Source: Beta vulgaris subsp. vulgaris
Taxonomy: Eukaryota > Streptophyta > Magnoliopsida > Caryophyllales > Amaranthaceae
Direction: 5' to 3'
NCBI RefSeq assembly: GCF_026745355.1
Contig: NC_079209.1
Span: forward strand, 32,647,630 to 32,711,629
Length of the DNA stretch: 64,000 nucleotides
Below are positions 1 to 11,995 of this stretch, piece after piece; the stretch's first letter is position 1; each line of letters opens with the position of its first letter. Both the position numbers and the translations under genes were made by a program. The notes beneath the pieces are model-generated. The model saw only the letters and a program-made list of their open reading frames with translations. It searched no databases and was not told where the DNA came from.

Positions 1-986
1 ATTCGTGAAAGAGATGAATGAAAAACTACTTTTAAGACCAAACAAGGTCTATATGAGTGGATGGTAATGCCTTTTAGTCTTTGCAAAGCTCCTAGTTCTT
101 TTATGAGACTTATGAATGAGGTACTACGTCCCTTTCTTAACAAGTTTATTGTTGTCTACCTAGATGTTATTCTTGTTTATAGCACAAGTGTTCAAGCTCA
201 TTTATCTCATTTAATATCTTTGTTTGAAAATGTTAGAGAATAAAAATTATATGGAAAGATGGAAAAATGTGACTTTCTTGCTCCTATTATTGCTTTTCTT
301 CGCTATATTGTGTCTATGGATGGAGTTTATGTAAATCCGGAGAAAATCAAGGCTATTTCATCATGGTTGGCACCTAAAAGTGCGCATGAATATCAAAGAT
401 TCCATGGTCGAGCTTCCTTTTATCGGAGGTTCATTTGAAATGTCTCAACAACCATGGCACCTGTCAGTGAATTGATGAAGAAAGGGGGGTTTTTCTGAAA
501 TACTCATGCTCAAAGGACGTTTTGAATAGGTGAAAGAGATGCTATGCAACGCTCCTATTCTTGCTTTGTCGAATTTCAACAAGTTGTTCGAAGTTGAGTG
601 TCATACTAATGGACTTAGTGTTGGGGATGTTTTGCTTCAAGAAAGGAGGCTCATTGCTTACTTTAGTGAGAAGCTGGGTGGCGCCAAACTCGACTTCTCC
701 AACTATGATCGAGACTTTTATGCAATTGTGAGAACTTTGGATCATTGATCTCATTACTTGAGGCCCAAGCCATTCATTCTTCATTTGGTCCATGAGGCTC
801 TCAAGCATATCCATGGATAATAAAAGCTCCATCGTAGGCACGCCAAGTGGGTTTAATTCCTACAAGCCTTCACTTTCTCTTCAATGTACAACGAAGGTAA
901 GAGTAATGTGGTTGTGGATGCTCTTTCTAGACGATCTTATCTTTTATCCATGGTTGATGCAAGGAATTTGGGGTTTGAGCACTTAA
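1..986 (+). pseudogene. pol: Gypsy reverse transcriptase and RNase H remnant
   Basis: Residues at 61-243 match the RT palm of Ty3/gypsy elements: MPF.LC.APS.F, then PFL.KF.VVYLD. The catalytic box reads YLDV where active enzymes have YLDD, so the second metal-binding aspartate is lost. RNase H pieces follow at 530-748 (YFSEKLGGAKLDFSNYDRD) and the end of the domain at 884-1000 (NVVVDALSRR). Several frame changes separate the pieces. In a live element these domains copy genomic RNA to DNA inside the particle. Here it is a fossil. Confidence 0.85.
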
Positions 987-1104
987 AGAAGTTGTATGTT
1001 GATAATGTTGATTTTGGTGAATCTTTTAAGAACCCTAATGGCATGTTTGTAATACAAGAAGGATTTTTGTTTACAGGAAACAAGTTGTGCATTCCTAAGA
1101 TGGC

Positions 1105-2186
1105 GTGAGGGAGTTGCTTGCTAGAGAAGTCCATAGTGGTAGGGTGGCCAGACATTTTGGTGTTCAAAAGACTTTGGATACTTTGAATAAGATTTTCTAT
1201 TGGCTTGACATGATGAAGGATGTTGATATAATAGTTAGTAAGTGTGCAACTTGCAAAATGTCTAAAAGCACGTTTCATAAAGGCCTTTAGACTCCATTGC
1301 CCGTACCTGATTCTACATGGGATAGTGTGAGTATGATTTTATTGTGGGATTGCCTCGAACTCAAAGGAGGAAAGCTGCTATCATGGTGGTGGTAGATCGT
1401 TTCTCTAAAATGGCACACTTTTTTCCTTTGCATAAAATTAATGATGCATTACATGTTGCGAATTTATACTTCAGCAAAATCATTCGTTTACATGGTATCC
1501 CTAAAAGTATTGTTAGTGATTGTGATTCCAAGTTCCTATATAATTTTTGGAGGAGCTTGTGAAAGATGGTGGGAACTAAGTTACTCTTTAGCACGAGTCA
1601 TCATCCTCAAACTGATGGAGCTTTATTGCGTGGCTTAGCGAGCAAGACACAAAAAGATTGGGACTGGAAACTAGCACATGCCAAGTTTGCATACAATCAA
1701 TCTCATTCTTTTACTACATCTCGTTCTCTATTTAAGGTAGTTTATGGTGTCAATCCTTTTCTTCCTATTGATTTTGTGTCACTAACCAAACCTGAAATGC
1801 ATTTAGATTCAAAGAAGAGACTAGAAGCATTCAAGAAGATATATGAGCAAGTGAAAGCTAGAATTGAGAAGATGGATGCTCAATAAAAAGAATGGGGCAA
1901 CAAGCATAGAAGGCAACCTAAGTTGCAAATTGGCGACTTAGTTTTGATACATTTGCGTAAATAAAGGTGCCCCTGCAAGAGGAAGAACAAGCTTATGCCA
2001 ACAGCTGATGGTCCATTCAAAGTTCTTGATGTTGTTAATAAAAGTGCCTATAAAACCGAGCTTCCAAGTAATTATGGAGGTGTGAGGGCTACCTTCAGTG
2101 TTGGTGATCTTAGTCCTTACTATGATGATGAAAATTTGAGGATACTTCTTTTGAAGAGGGGAGAAATGATACAAGTCAAGGTATAA
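1105..2186 (+). pseudogene. pol: Gypsy integrase remnant with catalytic gap
   Basis: The zinc-binding HHCC domain at 1105-1290 is well kept (HSG..ARHFG then CATC). The core follows at 1344-1886, with DRFSKMAHF carrying the first aspartate and SDCDSKF the second. After HHPQTDG the frame passes straight to a leucine-rich stretch, so the segment that normally carries the third acidic residue (the glutamate of D,D,E) is missing. The C-terminal tail at 1995-2186 has DGPFKVLDV and ATFSVGDLSPY. Stops at 1106-1108 and around 1885 break the frame. An integrase without the glutamate could not join DNA ends. Confidence 0.85.
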
Positions 2187-2980
2187 AGTCAACTCTTGAT
2201 GAGCCTATTTGTCTAGTCCTTGAAGCATTTGGGTTCAAACTCAATTCAAACTCTTCCTTTGTGTCCATGATTAAGTAGAATGATTATCTAATCCATGAAG
2301 TAAAAAAATGGAACCATTGCTAGAGTATTAGTTAATTTAATAAAGTATTTTATTTCAGCAAAATATGGTCTGAAAATGCCTTGTGATTTTCAGCCAAGGT
2401 TAGAGTATTTTTGGAAAGTCCTTGTGTTCCAAGTATACAAATTGTCATTAGGTTGTACTAGTTTCCTTAGTTTTTTAGTTTCCTTATTATTTTAGGCATA
2501 TAAGGGGGATTTGGGGTTGATTTGGTTGTTTCCTTAAGTACTCCCTTATTCTCTCCTAGAATCAATGGATTATGATGCAAGGTTCTAGGTTGTATTTCCT
2601 AAAATACTTGGGCTAATTTTCGGCTATTGTAGTACTTGGAGGGAAAGTTAATTCTTGTGATGATTAATATAAATTGTCATGCTATGGTACCTTAAAAGAG
2701 CATGAGTGATTTACACAAAAACCTTTGTTATTGAATTTAATTATGCCTTTCAATTATATTTGACCATTATGTTAATATGTTAATTAATTTAGTGTTGAAT
2801 CTACTTAATTCCAGGAGTGGTTTGAGTGAAATTAAGAGTTAACTGAAATTTTAAGGAGTGTTTGCTTTAGTTATCATATCCGAGTTACTTTGTTCCTTTT
2901 GTTCGAATTTATTTGATTGCTTCTTCAATTCATCTTTGGAGTTGCAATCATATCAACATTTATATAAAAACAAAAGTTAC
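2167..2980 (+). repeat. LTR of the first gypsy element
   Basis: The LTR starts TGATACAAG directly after the purine run AAGAGGGGAGAAA at 2154-2166. A TATA-like word (CATATAAGG) lies at 2498-2506, about 330 bases in, where a U3 promoter would be. The second LTR of the pair lies outside the window, so the right end cannot be checked by comparison; it is placed just before the Ogre-like sequence at 2985. Confidence 0.6.
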
Positions 2981-2984
2981 ATTA

Positions 2985-5270
2985 AATAATTAATTGGGCT
3001 CAAAACACAATTAATTATCACCAGCAGTTAATGGGCTTTCAACAACATTTTGGATCATTAAAATAATTATTTACACTTAAGAATAATTTAAGCGTAGCTT
3101 TTCTGAGTGCGCTGCCCTTGGGTTCAACCAATTAACACTGCGATATGTTTCATCATTGGATCCTTAAATGCGGATACACGATTAAGTGTCTATAGAAGCC
3201 CCCACATTGATTGAAGTTAAGGAAAACAAAAGTCAAAGTATACGGTGTCGAGACAGAGTACGATTCTAAACGCTTTGCCATTTAGAACTGATCTATGTAT
3301 CGTTGCTCTTTGCCAAACAAAGTTAGTATGCAGGACAATAACTACAAGCAATCTGATTACCTGTAGAAGAAGATGTTAGTAGATAGGTGCAAATAACTCC
3401 TCACATAATGATGCAAAGATGCAACTTTGGACTCTCTAAGGATGTATGATACTTTATGCAAGGGTTAAGGTTATGCGAAACTAAGGAAAATGTAGCGTCA
3501 TGCAAGGTCAGAGTCATGCAAGATTAGGAGGTATGAAATGTAATGTATCGTCAGGATTTTGCAAGGTTAGGAGATTTGGATAGGCTATTATAAATAGATT
3601 GAACGATTTTGAAAAACTATTCTGAAAAACTTTGGGGGTCCGCCAATGAGATTCTCATATTACAACTTTTCAAGAGTTTGATTTAAAGGAACCACCACCT
3701 ATATTGGAACCCCCCCTACTTTGGAATGTATTTGATCTGTATTGAGCATTCAGAGTTCTTCATTGGGAATTCTTCTACGGAGATTTAACACGGGCAAAGT
3801 CAAATTTCTCCAGAGACCATGGATATCATAGTGTCCTTCAGGGAAAAGGAGAGCTTGGATTGAAAAAAAGTAAATTTAAATTTCGTGACTCATACAAATG
3901 TAGGTGGCAAGAGGCTTTGACATAGCGAGGTCCAGACTTGAGTTTATGTTGATATCTAGAAGGAGCATGCTTTTAAATTCAAGAAATTCAAATCATTAGA
4001 CCTTAATTAATTTATTTTATTGAAGACCCCGAGATGAGGATTCCTACAATTCTAGATCTGATGACATTTTTGTAATACCCAAACTTTTGCCTAGGCCGCC
4101 TTTTCGGGTTTTCAACCTAGAGGACTTTGACATACCTTGGAGAAGCAAGTATGGTTGGATACAAAATGTTGAAAGGTTGAGGTTGTAGGATCACAACATT
4201 GGATTATATAGATTGAAGGATTTGAATGAGGTGTAGAACTTGTGTGCAAGCCCTGAGCTTGACTTTTAGTTTCTTTGCCTTTGGCTTTTTTTTTGGCTTA
4301 TATGTTTTCTTTAGCATTTGGTTTTTTTCTTTTGCTTTTTTTACGCACATTAATTTTTTTCCCTTTTTGTTATTTTTGCATGGCATTGAGTTTTTTGTGT
4401 AATGAGGCTTGCAAACAAGTTTTTGTGATTTATGGTGTTGGAAGGTTTGAAGGTTATTTGTGAAGCTTTGATTTGAAAGGCTATTTTGCTAAAGATCAAA
4501 TGATGGCTTAAGGTATTCTTTTTTCTAGTTGCATGAGAATGGCTTATGGAAGGTGATGGAGGAGGAAGAAAATAACTCATAGTCTAAAGTATGTTCATTT
4601 ATTATTTTCTATTTTTTATTTTTTTATTAATCAAGGTAGAAACAACTTAATTTGAGTTTCATCATCAAACTCGAAGCATATATGATGGTGAAAGGCCAAT
4701 TAAAATGATAACAAAAATTAAATGAAAAGGCTATAATTAATGAAGTCCTAAAGGACATAAATGACTAAGGGTAAGGACTTTGGAATTGTTGATGCACTAC
4801 TCAATAAAAGGTTTGATGGTTATGTTGGTTCTTGTTGTAGCAAGTGTTAGAAGTTTATTATCATGGGCCATGTTTTGAGTGCATTTGAGGGATTTGACAA
4901 TAGATGTCAGATATTCGTTATTTCTTTGGAATTTGCAGTAAAAATATAGTTTACACCTAATGAATACTATTTTAGGTGCAGGATTCAGAGAGACTTATAA
5001 AAGTGATCGCGCCTCTATTGTGAAGGCGGTTAAAAGTAAAATCATGACTCAAGATGAAGTTGGGGTGGTGATAGTGTGATTTATGAGCTCTAGACTAGGC
5101 TCACTTGTGTTCCTCCATTAATTGTTCCTAATGTTGTAATATCTCGACCAGTCATGAAGAGAATCACACCTCACTTGTAGGTTTTTACAAATAATTTTCG
5201 AAATAAGATATTAACATGATAAAGAGAAATGGAAATAGGATATGGGAAATGATAATGGAAATGCGTTTTG
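2985..5270 (-). repeat. Inverted copy of 15225-17625 (Ogre-like 3' region)
   Basis: Read on the minus strand, this block follows 15225-17625 in order. Shared landmarks are the CACTATCACCACC word (about 5070 versus 15383), the TTTATGTCCTT word (about 4755 versus 15783), the ATACGGTGTC/GATACCGTATAC region (about 3240 versus 17369) and the TGATGAAACATA word (about 3150 versus 17462). Divergence is substantial, with many indels. It probably represents the region between pol and the 3' LTR together with the LTR start. Confidence 0.75.
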
Positions 5271-5394
5271 GAATGGTATGGGCTTGACCATGAGGTAGAC
5301 ATGGGCTTAAATATATGCAAATGCAAATATAGACTAGTCTGGACTTAGCTATGTAAGAAAACTAGACTCCATGATTAAGCTTTGTGATGATAGA

Positions 5395-5517
5395 AGAGAC
5401 TAGACTTTGAACTTAAGGCAAGCAGGCTAGCAACTAGACTTTGAACTTACAGGTAAACAAGTAGGCTAGACAACTAGACTTTGGAACTTACATTAGACTC
5501 AGCAGACTAGACTATAA
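5395..5517. repeat. Short direct repeats of an ACTAGACTTTGAACTTA unit
   Basis: Three copies of an ACTAGACTTTG(G)AACTTA word occur, with starts near 5398, 5435 and 5478. They are separated by related ..GCAGGCTAG.. spacers, giving an irregular period of 37-43 bases. The array lies in Ogre-like non-coding DNA. Confidence 0.7.
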
Positions 5518-5586
5518 AATTGCTTATGTGGACCTAAGGAATGCTAGCTTCGCTAGACTTAGGGGTCGCCATTATTGTTTTATATA

Positions 5587-5767
5587 GATGAGTAGCTTCA
5601 CTAAACATAAAGGGTGCCTTTATGGTATTAGAGATGACTAGCTTCGCTAGGTCAAAGGATGTCTTTACGGTCTTAGGGATGACTAGCGTCGCTAGCTCAA
5701 AGGGTGCCGTTATGGGCTTAAGGATGACTAGCTTCTGATCAAGGAGTAGTTGGTGCAAATTAACTAG
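5587..5767. repeat. 45-bp tandem repeat, about four copies
   Basis: The word GATGACTAGCTTCGCTAG recurs at 5587 (variant), 5633, 5678 and 5723, a spacing of 45-46 bases, with an AAAGG(A/G)TG(T/C)C..TTA.GG segment between copies. Array length and regular spacing indicate a minisatellite in the Ogre-like remnant. No long open frame in it looks real. Confidence 0.85.
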
Positions 5768-6580
5768 CTCTTGTTCATAAGAATGTTGCTTTGGACCTTG
5801 GCTTAATAAATTTGCATGTATGACTCTTTGAGGGACTAACTGCAAAGGTCGTAGCATGCTTGCTAACCAACCTAGGTGTGGCGTGAATTAGGCGTGCCAT
5901 GAGCATGCTTAGTTAAGTTCTAAATCTGTTAAAACTCTTCATATCTTTAAATTGCTTTGTTGTGTTTATTTCTAATGTAGTTTTAAGAGCTTGTTTATAA
6001 CTTGCGAAAAGTTCATTCGCTAAAAAGTTAGATAAATAACTTGACGTTCGTTGGTTTATCATCCGTAATATCGTAAAGAACATTTGAATTCACATTGAGT
6101 TTAGAGTATGGGCCCCCACTTGGCTAAGAATCCCTAATACATATTGTAAAGGCTTATGCGTAGGACGTAGCAGCCTGCAGTTGGCGCAGTATATTGTGCT
6201 GGAAGTAGATTGCTGCGTGTGGCACAACAGTGTCGATGCACTGGATGCACCATGTATATAGCGTTTGTCGTCTGTTTTTAAATTGTAATGGTATAGAGTT
6301 GTTTATTGTTGGGTACATGTGAATAAAAATAACACACAAATATACAGACAAACAACTTGGGGACATGCATGTGTCCCGTGATGTGGCTACTAGTGTATTG
6401 ATAGGAAAAGACTTGACATATAAAGAGTGACCTATAATACTCTATACTTAAAGGTGCTTTCGTGTGTGCATACGTGTGTGTGTGTGACTCGATGATTGAC
6501 GCTAGAATACTACGGCTAAGGACGGCGGATGCAATGTTTGACACAATATTTGGAAGATGCAGATATGTAATGCACATGTA

Positions 6581-6647
6581 GAGATGTGACACTAATGCAG
6601 AGGTATAACACTAATGCAGGCGATATGACACTAATGCAGATGATATG
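6581..6647. repeat. 20-bp tandem repeat, three copies
   Basis: Three successive units of about 20 bases end in ACACTAATGCAG, at 6581-6600, 6601-6619 and 6620-6639, with a partial fourth. A GT-rich microsatellite lies nearby at about 6462-6486. Confidence 0.8.
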
Positions 6648-6732
6648 ATTTGATCATTCCATTAGAGCTCAGATTTTAGAAAACTGTTTTTTAAAGAGAA
6701 GTGAGAAGCCCCCCCAGGATGCTCCATGTAAG

Positions 6733-7105
6733 TTATGTTTGATTTGAAATGTGTTGTACTTGTTACGGGCCTAACTGAGCCCATAAAACATTTAGGATCT
6801 TGTATGGGTCTGGAGCCCACAATCTTTTGTATCAACTCATAGTGAAGTCCTTGTCAAGGTGCAGATGGATCCCAAGGATAATCTATTCAGTTAATAGATT
6901 ATGTTGGATTTGAAATATGTCATAGAATGAGCTTTTGTAGTGCTTGAGTTGTATGTGCATTGTTTTTTCTAAGCCAAGGGCCTAAGTGAGCCCATAATAG
7001 ATGCGATGTTGCATTAGTGTGGGATTTAAAACCCAAGATGTGATGTATAGACCCGTAATGAAGTTCTTATATAAATAGGCGTGGACTTGGAGCCTATAAA
7101 TTGTT
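6733..7105. repeat. Diverged direct duplication in Ogre-like DNA
   Basis: Two tandem segments, about 6733-6870 and 6903-7090, share GATTTGAAAT.TGT, then GGGCCTAA.TGAGCCCATAA, then a TGAAGT(C/T)CTT word in the same order. Each is followed by a GTGATGAAG or AGAAGCCCCCC-type word. Divergence is high, so this is an old duplication. Confidence 0.5.
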
Positions 7106-8572
7106 TGGGTGGACCAGTGATGAAGCGCCCCCCGTAATATGGAGTTTATGAAGTACTCATCTTGATTGCTTGATTTTGAAGATATATCGTCACCCTTAGC
7201 GGAAGCTTCGACCCGAAATTCCATATAGGGTTCTTAAGGTGAAAAAGAAAACAAGAGATAAAGAAAGGAACGCTCGAAATATGAGGCGCAGTCATAATGC
7301 TGAGTGTGGAAAGGTTATGCTAAGGTTGGCTTAGAAGCGATAATGTGACTTTGAAAAAGTAAGTGATTAGAATGAGAAAGGGCGGAGTCATAATGAAATG
7401 ACTCACGCAATAAGGTAAGCTAATGATGCGGGTTTGAATCCCAGTATGTGTTCTAATGGTAGGGATGAGCATTTAAAATTAAAATTTAATTTCGGAGATC
7501 GCGCTTTTCATATGAGCGTAGGCGAGCCTTAAAATATGTTTTGAATTTAAATGATCGAGCCTCTAAAAACATTGCCTACATATCCCTGATAGAATCAAGC
7601 CAGTCGTAGCTATTAACATTTTACTTAGTGGCCGAGCATTTTGCTTTGGAGCCATTTGCATGAACTAAGCATTGATTTGGAAGAGGTTTTTGGCAAGGGT
7701 GGATAGTGGTTTGGCTTTGTTTAAAGTGGTCAGACCTCATGGTGAGGTTTCCTACGTATTTTTAGTAGAATCTAAACAATCGTAGTTCGGGCTAATGAAT
7801 GAGAATGTGACCTGACTTTTGCCTAAGTCGTTCTTACAGGTTTTTGACCTAGCGGGATTTGGTTTGTCTTTTGTGGCTTTTCGTAATACGATATGCATGG
7901 TTATTGATTTTTTAACAAAGGTATGATTTGACTTGTTATGGTTTTAGTTTTGGAAGGAGGTTTATGATCGACGGTTGAAGGTTTTCAAAGGAAAGTATAT
8001 TTGACAAAGCTATTGATGGGCTTTATTTGCAACACTTTCTCGTTTTTCGATTCTCAGTATGTTCTCTTTTTTTTTTTTTTTTGGTGTTCATTTTTTTTAC
8101 CCTTTATATTTAATTAATGTCAAATATACCCTCCAAGAGGTAGGTTAAAGGGAGAGCGGTGTTACGTATGGAGGAATGGTTGTAGTGATGGGGGGAATGC
8201 CTCTTTTATATTTGTCGGTTGGTCATTGCCTTTATTAGAATAGTCATGATAATTAGAAATTAAATTCTTTTAAGGCGACAATCATGATTTTTGTTGATGC
8301 TCATTAGTGCAGGGTTAGAAAAGAAATACTCATTTATTAATTGAAATTGGTGAGTAAATGTAGTAAAAGGGAAAATTCTATATTAGAGTGGAAAAATAAG
8401 AGAGATGAAACAGACAATGAAATCTTAAGTCTAAACTTGTACATCACGTGACAAGTGATCAATAATCTGAGGCCTTTTTATAGTAGGAAAAATGGGGAGT
8501 CTCCTATCATCGATCATGTTCTGAATATGGCCTCGCAATGGGTAACAGTTGTTTGTCTTATGTCCATGACCT

Positions 8573-9160
8573 CTATGGTACTTGAAATTCGTTTGGATCT
8601 AGAATAGGCCCAAGACGGGAAAGTGCACCTTTTGCGCGAAGGCGGTCAACAACTGTTCCATAACTTATGCCCAGTGAGGTATATTCTCTCTTGCATTTTC
8701 TTCGAGGCCTGGTAGGAGCCTCTATGACATTAATGGCATTGTTCTTGTTGTTGTTATTACCCTTATAATGATTGTCATTTTGAGAATTTTTGTACAAGTC
8801 ATCTTCGATTTGCGCACCTATGTCGTATAGCTTAATGAAATTATTGATGTCTAAATACTTGAGATGAGTCTTGTATTGAGGCAATAAGTTCTTGACGAAT
8901 ATATAGACAAGGTCTTTTTCGGAAGGTCAAGAGACCATATAAGCAGACTTTTCCCTCCACCTACGAAGGTAAGTGATGAAGCCCTCATTGTTATCCAGCT
9001 TCAACACTTCTAATTCCCTTAATGAGGTTTGGGTTACACTGTTATGTTCATATTGCTTCATGAACTCTCTAGTATTATCACCCCAAGTTTCAACATGTTT
9101 GGGGTCCATTGAATAGGACCAGTTTTGACAGATAGAGTCTAACAAAATCGGGAATACCAT
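8573..9160 (-). pseudogene. gag: Ogre/Tat-type gag remnant
   Basis: On the minus strand, 9160-8927 encodes W..NTREFMKQYEHN...T.T.LR.LE.LKL...EGF.TYLRRWREK, the capsid signature of Tat/Ogre gag. After a frame break, 8884-8573 continues with the YL...NFIKLYDIGAQIEDDL block and a C-terminal stretch resembling the Y..L..KG.L..L.P segment of such proteins. In a live element this would be the particle protein that packages RNA. It is split by at least one stop near 8925 and lacks nearby pol. The lineage is inferred from pattern memory only. Confidence 0.6.
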
Positions 9161-9759
9161 TGGGTATACAGTTTAAGGTCAACCGATTTGATGATCATGG
9201 TTGCACGGAAGTTCCTAAAATGGTTATATCAATTGGTTTAAATTTAGGGATGTCAGTTGTAGAGAACTCTTCAGGAAGTTTTGCTTTCAATTTAGTGTTA
9301 TCAATGGGCTGAAAATAGGAATTTGCATTACTTATCATGTGAATAACACTTTCCATTTTCTTGTTGAATCTAGGAGATTCAGCAGACTCGACCTACTCAA
9401 GCCTTATAGTTATTTCTTCCATCACATTAGACACTGGCTAAAGCTCTAGCTATTTCAGCGAGTTGTTGCTTGTTATTCAATGGACTGTGAAAGAATATAT
9501 ATCTGTTTAAAAGTTGTGCTTGTAGTTCGGGACTACTTAACGCGGAATGCATGAGATAAAAAGAAGAGTATGGATGCAATGAGACTCCTAAATGCCTAAT
9601 AATTCTAGTTTTGCATGAAGTGTATGAATGATGGACTATGCAACGTAGATTGACTGAATGCAGACCTAATTGATATGAAATTATAAAGACTTCAGAATCC
9701 TAAACTTTATAAATTTCTAAAGACTTTAGAATTCCAGACTTGATGAACTTTCGAGGATG

Positions 9760-10160
9760 CTAGGTTGCTAATGTGCATGAAACTCTAGTGGACCTTGACT
9801 CCTAAAGTGAGTGAAATTATAGTGGACCTAGACTCCTAAAATGGATAGAATTCTAATGGATTTAGATTCCTAAGATGAATGGAACTCTAATGGGTTTAGA
9901 ATCCTAATGATGGACATAATTCTAATGGATTTAGATTCCTAATGATGGACGAAATTCTAATGGTTTTAGACTCCTATCATGCGTGGACTTTCTATGGATT
10001 ATAGACTTTTAACATGGATGGAACTCAAGGGAATGAACTCCTAACATGGACAAAGTTAGACGAGATTAAGAACTCTAAATGGAGTGAAACTGGATGAACC
10101 TAGACATATGAGCTAGATGGACTTCTAATGGAGTTATAATTTCTAGATGGATGATACTTT
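9760..10160. repeat. 35-bp tandem repeat, degenerate
   Basis: Units of roughly 35 bases carry ATTCTAATGGATTTAGATTC followed by CTAATGATGGA. The clearest copies lie between about 9860 and 9990, with decayed copies on both sides. The array lies on the 5' side of the minus-strand gag remnant, where Ogre-like elements have a long untranslated leader. Confidence 0.75.
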
Positions 10161-10991
10161 TACAACAAAATGGACACTAAAAGGAATCCTATATATGTAC
10201 ACAAATGATGGATAACATACATAGAAAGTTAGGAAAGAGAGAAATGATGAATTTTCGAAAACAAACATCTAATACGAAAAAACATTAATTTTTTTTTTTT
10301 TTGTTTTGAAAAAAAAAAAGTGGAGATAGAAATTTTTTTGTAGATAGGATATTAAAGATGGGATGAGATTTCGAAAACGATAGGTGAATTTGTTTTTTAA
10401 AAAAATGGGAGATCATTTTTCGAAAAAGAAAAAAAGATGGGAATATAGTTTGGTAAAAAATGGGGATAGAATTTTCGAAATAGATTTGAGATTAAACATT
10501 AAACATCTTTTTTTTACTTGGAGCAATGGTCAGAGGATCAATAAGCATGGGATGAATAGACTGCGTGCCACGCAACTATGTGCGCGGCACGCAAGCTATG
10601 TGTGTGGTGCAGGAACGGTGCGCTAGGCACAAATTAATGTGTTTGGCGCACTACTCTGCGGCATGCATATTAGCAATTTGACGAGAGTTTCGAAGAAAAT
10701 ATATTTTAGACGCGATTTTACGAATGACGCGTAATAATGATAATTTGACAGGATAATCATAGGCAAGAATTGCCATTCATGGGTAAATGTCATATAACAT
10801 GGATGCAAAAGTTCTAACCTAAAGTCTAGTTCCTTGTTTGAAATAATTGGTCAGGTTTAAGTTTAGTCTAAAAGGGTCCATGACTAAGAAATTGATCCTA
10901 TACTTCGTAACTTTGCTAAAAAAGGTGGCCACATGTAAGAAACACTCCAGTTCTCAAGTCAGGAACAAGAGAACGATGTCATGGTTGGGTA

Positions 10992-11300
10992 CACTAGTAG
11001 AATAAATGCTTATTGTTATGGTAAAAAAAGTGGCCTATTGCGGCGGTTTTGGCCGCGCAGCAATTAAGCGGGCAGCAATAGGTAATTAATATATTGCTGC
11101 GGTTTTAAACCGCAACAATATTTGAACATATTGCTGCGGTTTTTGGGTAAAACCGCAGCAATATATTTATTTTATATTAGTAAAATTTAGTATATTGCTG
11201 CGGTTTCTAAGAAAAACCGCACCAATATACTCTATTTTATAATAAATAATAAGCATATTGTTGCGGTTCCTAGCCAAAACCGCAGCAATATGTCAAGGTG
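10992..11300 (+). mobile_element. CACTA (En/Spm) transposon left end with subterminal hairpins
   Basis: The sequence begins CACTAGTAGAATAAATGCTTATTG, nearly identical to the start at 63818, which marks a terminal inverted repeat. Behind it are repeated subterminal words, as expected where the transposase binds CACTA ends. No transposase frame is visible. A matching right end is not secure: a CACTA-like word on the minus strand ends at 11841, but the three bases beside it (GCT) do not match those beside the left end (GTA). DNA from 11300 to 11875 is A-rich, low-complexity sequence with no gene I can support. Confidence 0.7.
11091..11291. repeat. Chain of four hairpins with the same stem
   Basis: Four successive inverted repeats (11091-11121, 11128-11164, 11191-11229, 11255-11291) each read ATATTGCTGCGGTTT then AAACCGCAGCAATAT across a loop of a few bases, with one or two mismatches in some. 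A fifth, weaker copy precedes them at about 11036-11080. Both strands carry the same word, so transcripts of either strand would fold. This is the subterminal region of the CACTA element. Confidence 0.9.
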
Positions 11301-11995
11301 TAGGTCAAAATTTCTTTTCTTTTTTGCATTTTACCATTAAATTCGAAAGATGAACAAAATCCAAAAAAAATAGCAAAAATTCATACAAACTTAACATTAC
11401 ATCATAAAAGCTTAACATTGATTCTAACACATAAACAAACAAATAAAGAGACTAACTTATATTACATCAGAAAAAAAAGGAAAAAAACAGATCTGAAATA
11501 ATTAAAAAAAACGAAAAAAAACAGATAAAAAATAATAAAAAAACGAAAAAATAAAAAAATATGTAACAATTGAAAAACGAAAAAAAAAAAATCTGAAAAA
11601 CCAACAAAATGAAAAAAAGAACGAGAAAAGATAAAAAAATAATTGAACAGCGTCCGAGTCTTCAATCTTCAAGTCGAGTCTTCGATCTTCGACAAAGAAC
11701 TCGAGACGCCGACGAAGAACATCCGACGAAAACGAAAAAACGAGACGAAGAAGAAGACAGCCGATGAAGAACTCGAGTTTCGGGGGTAACTTCACACATA
11801 GAACATGTTCTAATGAGACAAGGTAGATTATTCTTATAGTGGCTGAACAAAAGCCATGCATATGCAAAACTATACATTATTCTAAGGCATAAAATAAGAA
11901 TGAATCATATTTTTGAAGTTCATCCACTCATTTTACAAAAATATTTTTTTTAAAAATCTTGTAGTGATATTGCAAAATTATAGGCGTGGATTTTC

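Larger units (their letters stand above)
1..2980 (+). mobile_element. Ty3/gypsy element, 3' half, entering from the left edge
   Basis: Pol remnants run in the order RT, RNase H, integrase, then a polypurine run at 2154-2166 and an LTR beginning TG at 2167. The start of the element is outside the window. Many stops and frame changes show it is dead. The integrase tail ends with a GPF...ATF...DLSPY block typical of plant gypsy elements. The right edge near 2980 is inferred from where the Ogre-like repeat shared with 17625 begins, and is uncertain by some tens of bases. Confidence 0.85.
2985..10990 (-). mobile_element. Ogre/Tat-like gypsy remnant, mostly non-coding
   Basis: The block 2985-5270 is a diverged inverted copy of 15225-17625, and a gag remnant on the minus strand lies at 8573-9160. 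Words of the type GTGGGGGC read on the minus strand recur (near 3199, 6112, 6700 and 7128); such purine runs precede the 3' LTR in Ogre-like elements. No RT or integrase is recognisable between the gag and 5270, so pol is deleted or too decayed. Between genes the block holds short tandem repeats (listed separately), poly-T runs at 8068-8083 and 10289-10301, and a GC-rich stretch of GGCAC/GCGC words at 10560-10670. Confidence 0.6.

Noticed and set aside
4204..4580. Lys-rich and Phe-rich frames on both strands
   Set aside because: Low-complexity shadows in Ogre-like DNA; the inverted copy at 16020-16250 does not keep the same frames.
11831..11841. Possible right end of the CACTA element (TTCTTATAGTG)
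   Set aside because: It resembles the reverse of CACTATAAGAA, but the three adjacent bases GCT do not match GTA at the left end and no subterminal hairpins precede it.
11462..11867. Minus-strand open frames of up to 121 codons
   Set aside because: Made of Phe-, Leu- and Ser-rich low-complexity sequence read from A-rich DNA; no domain or start context.
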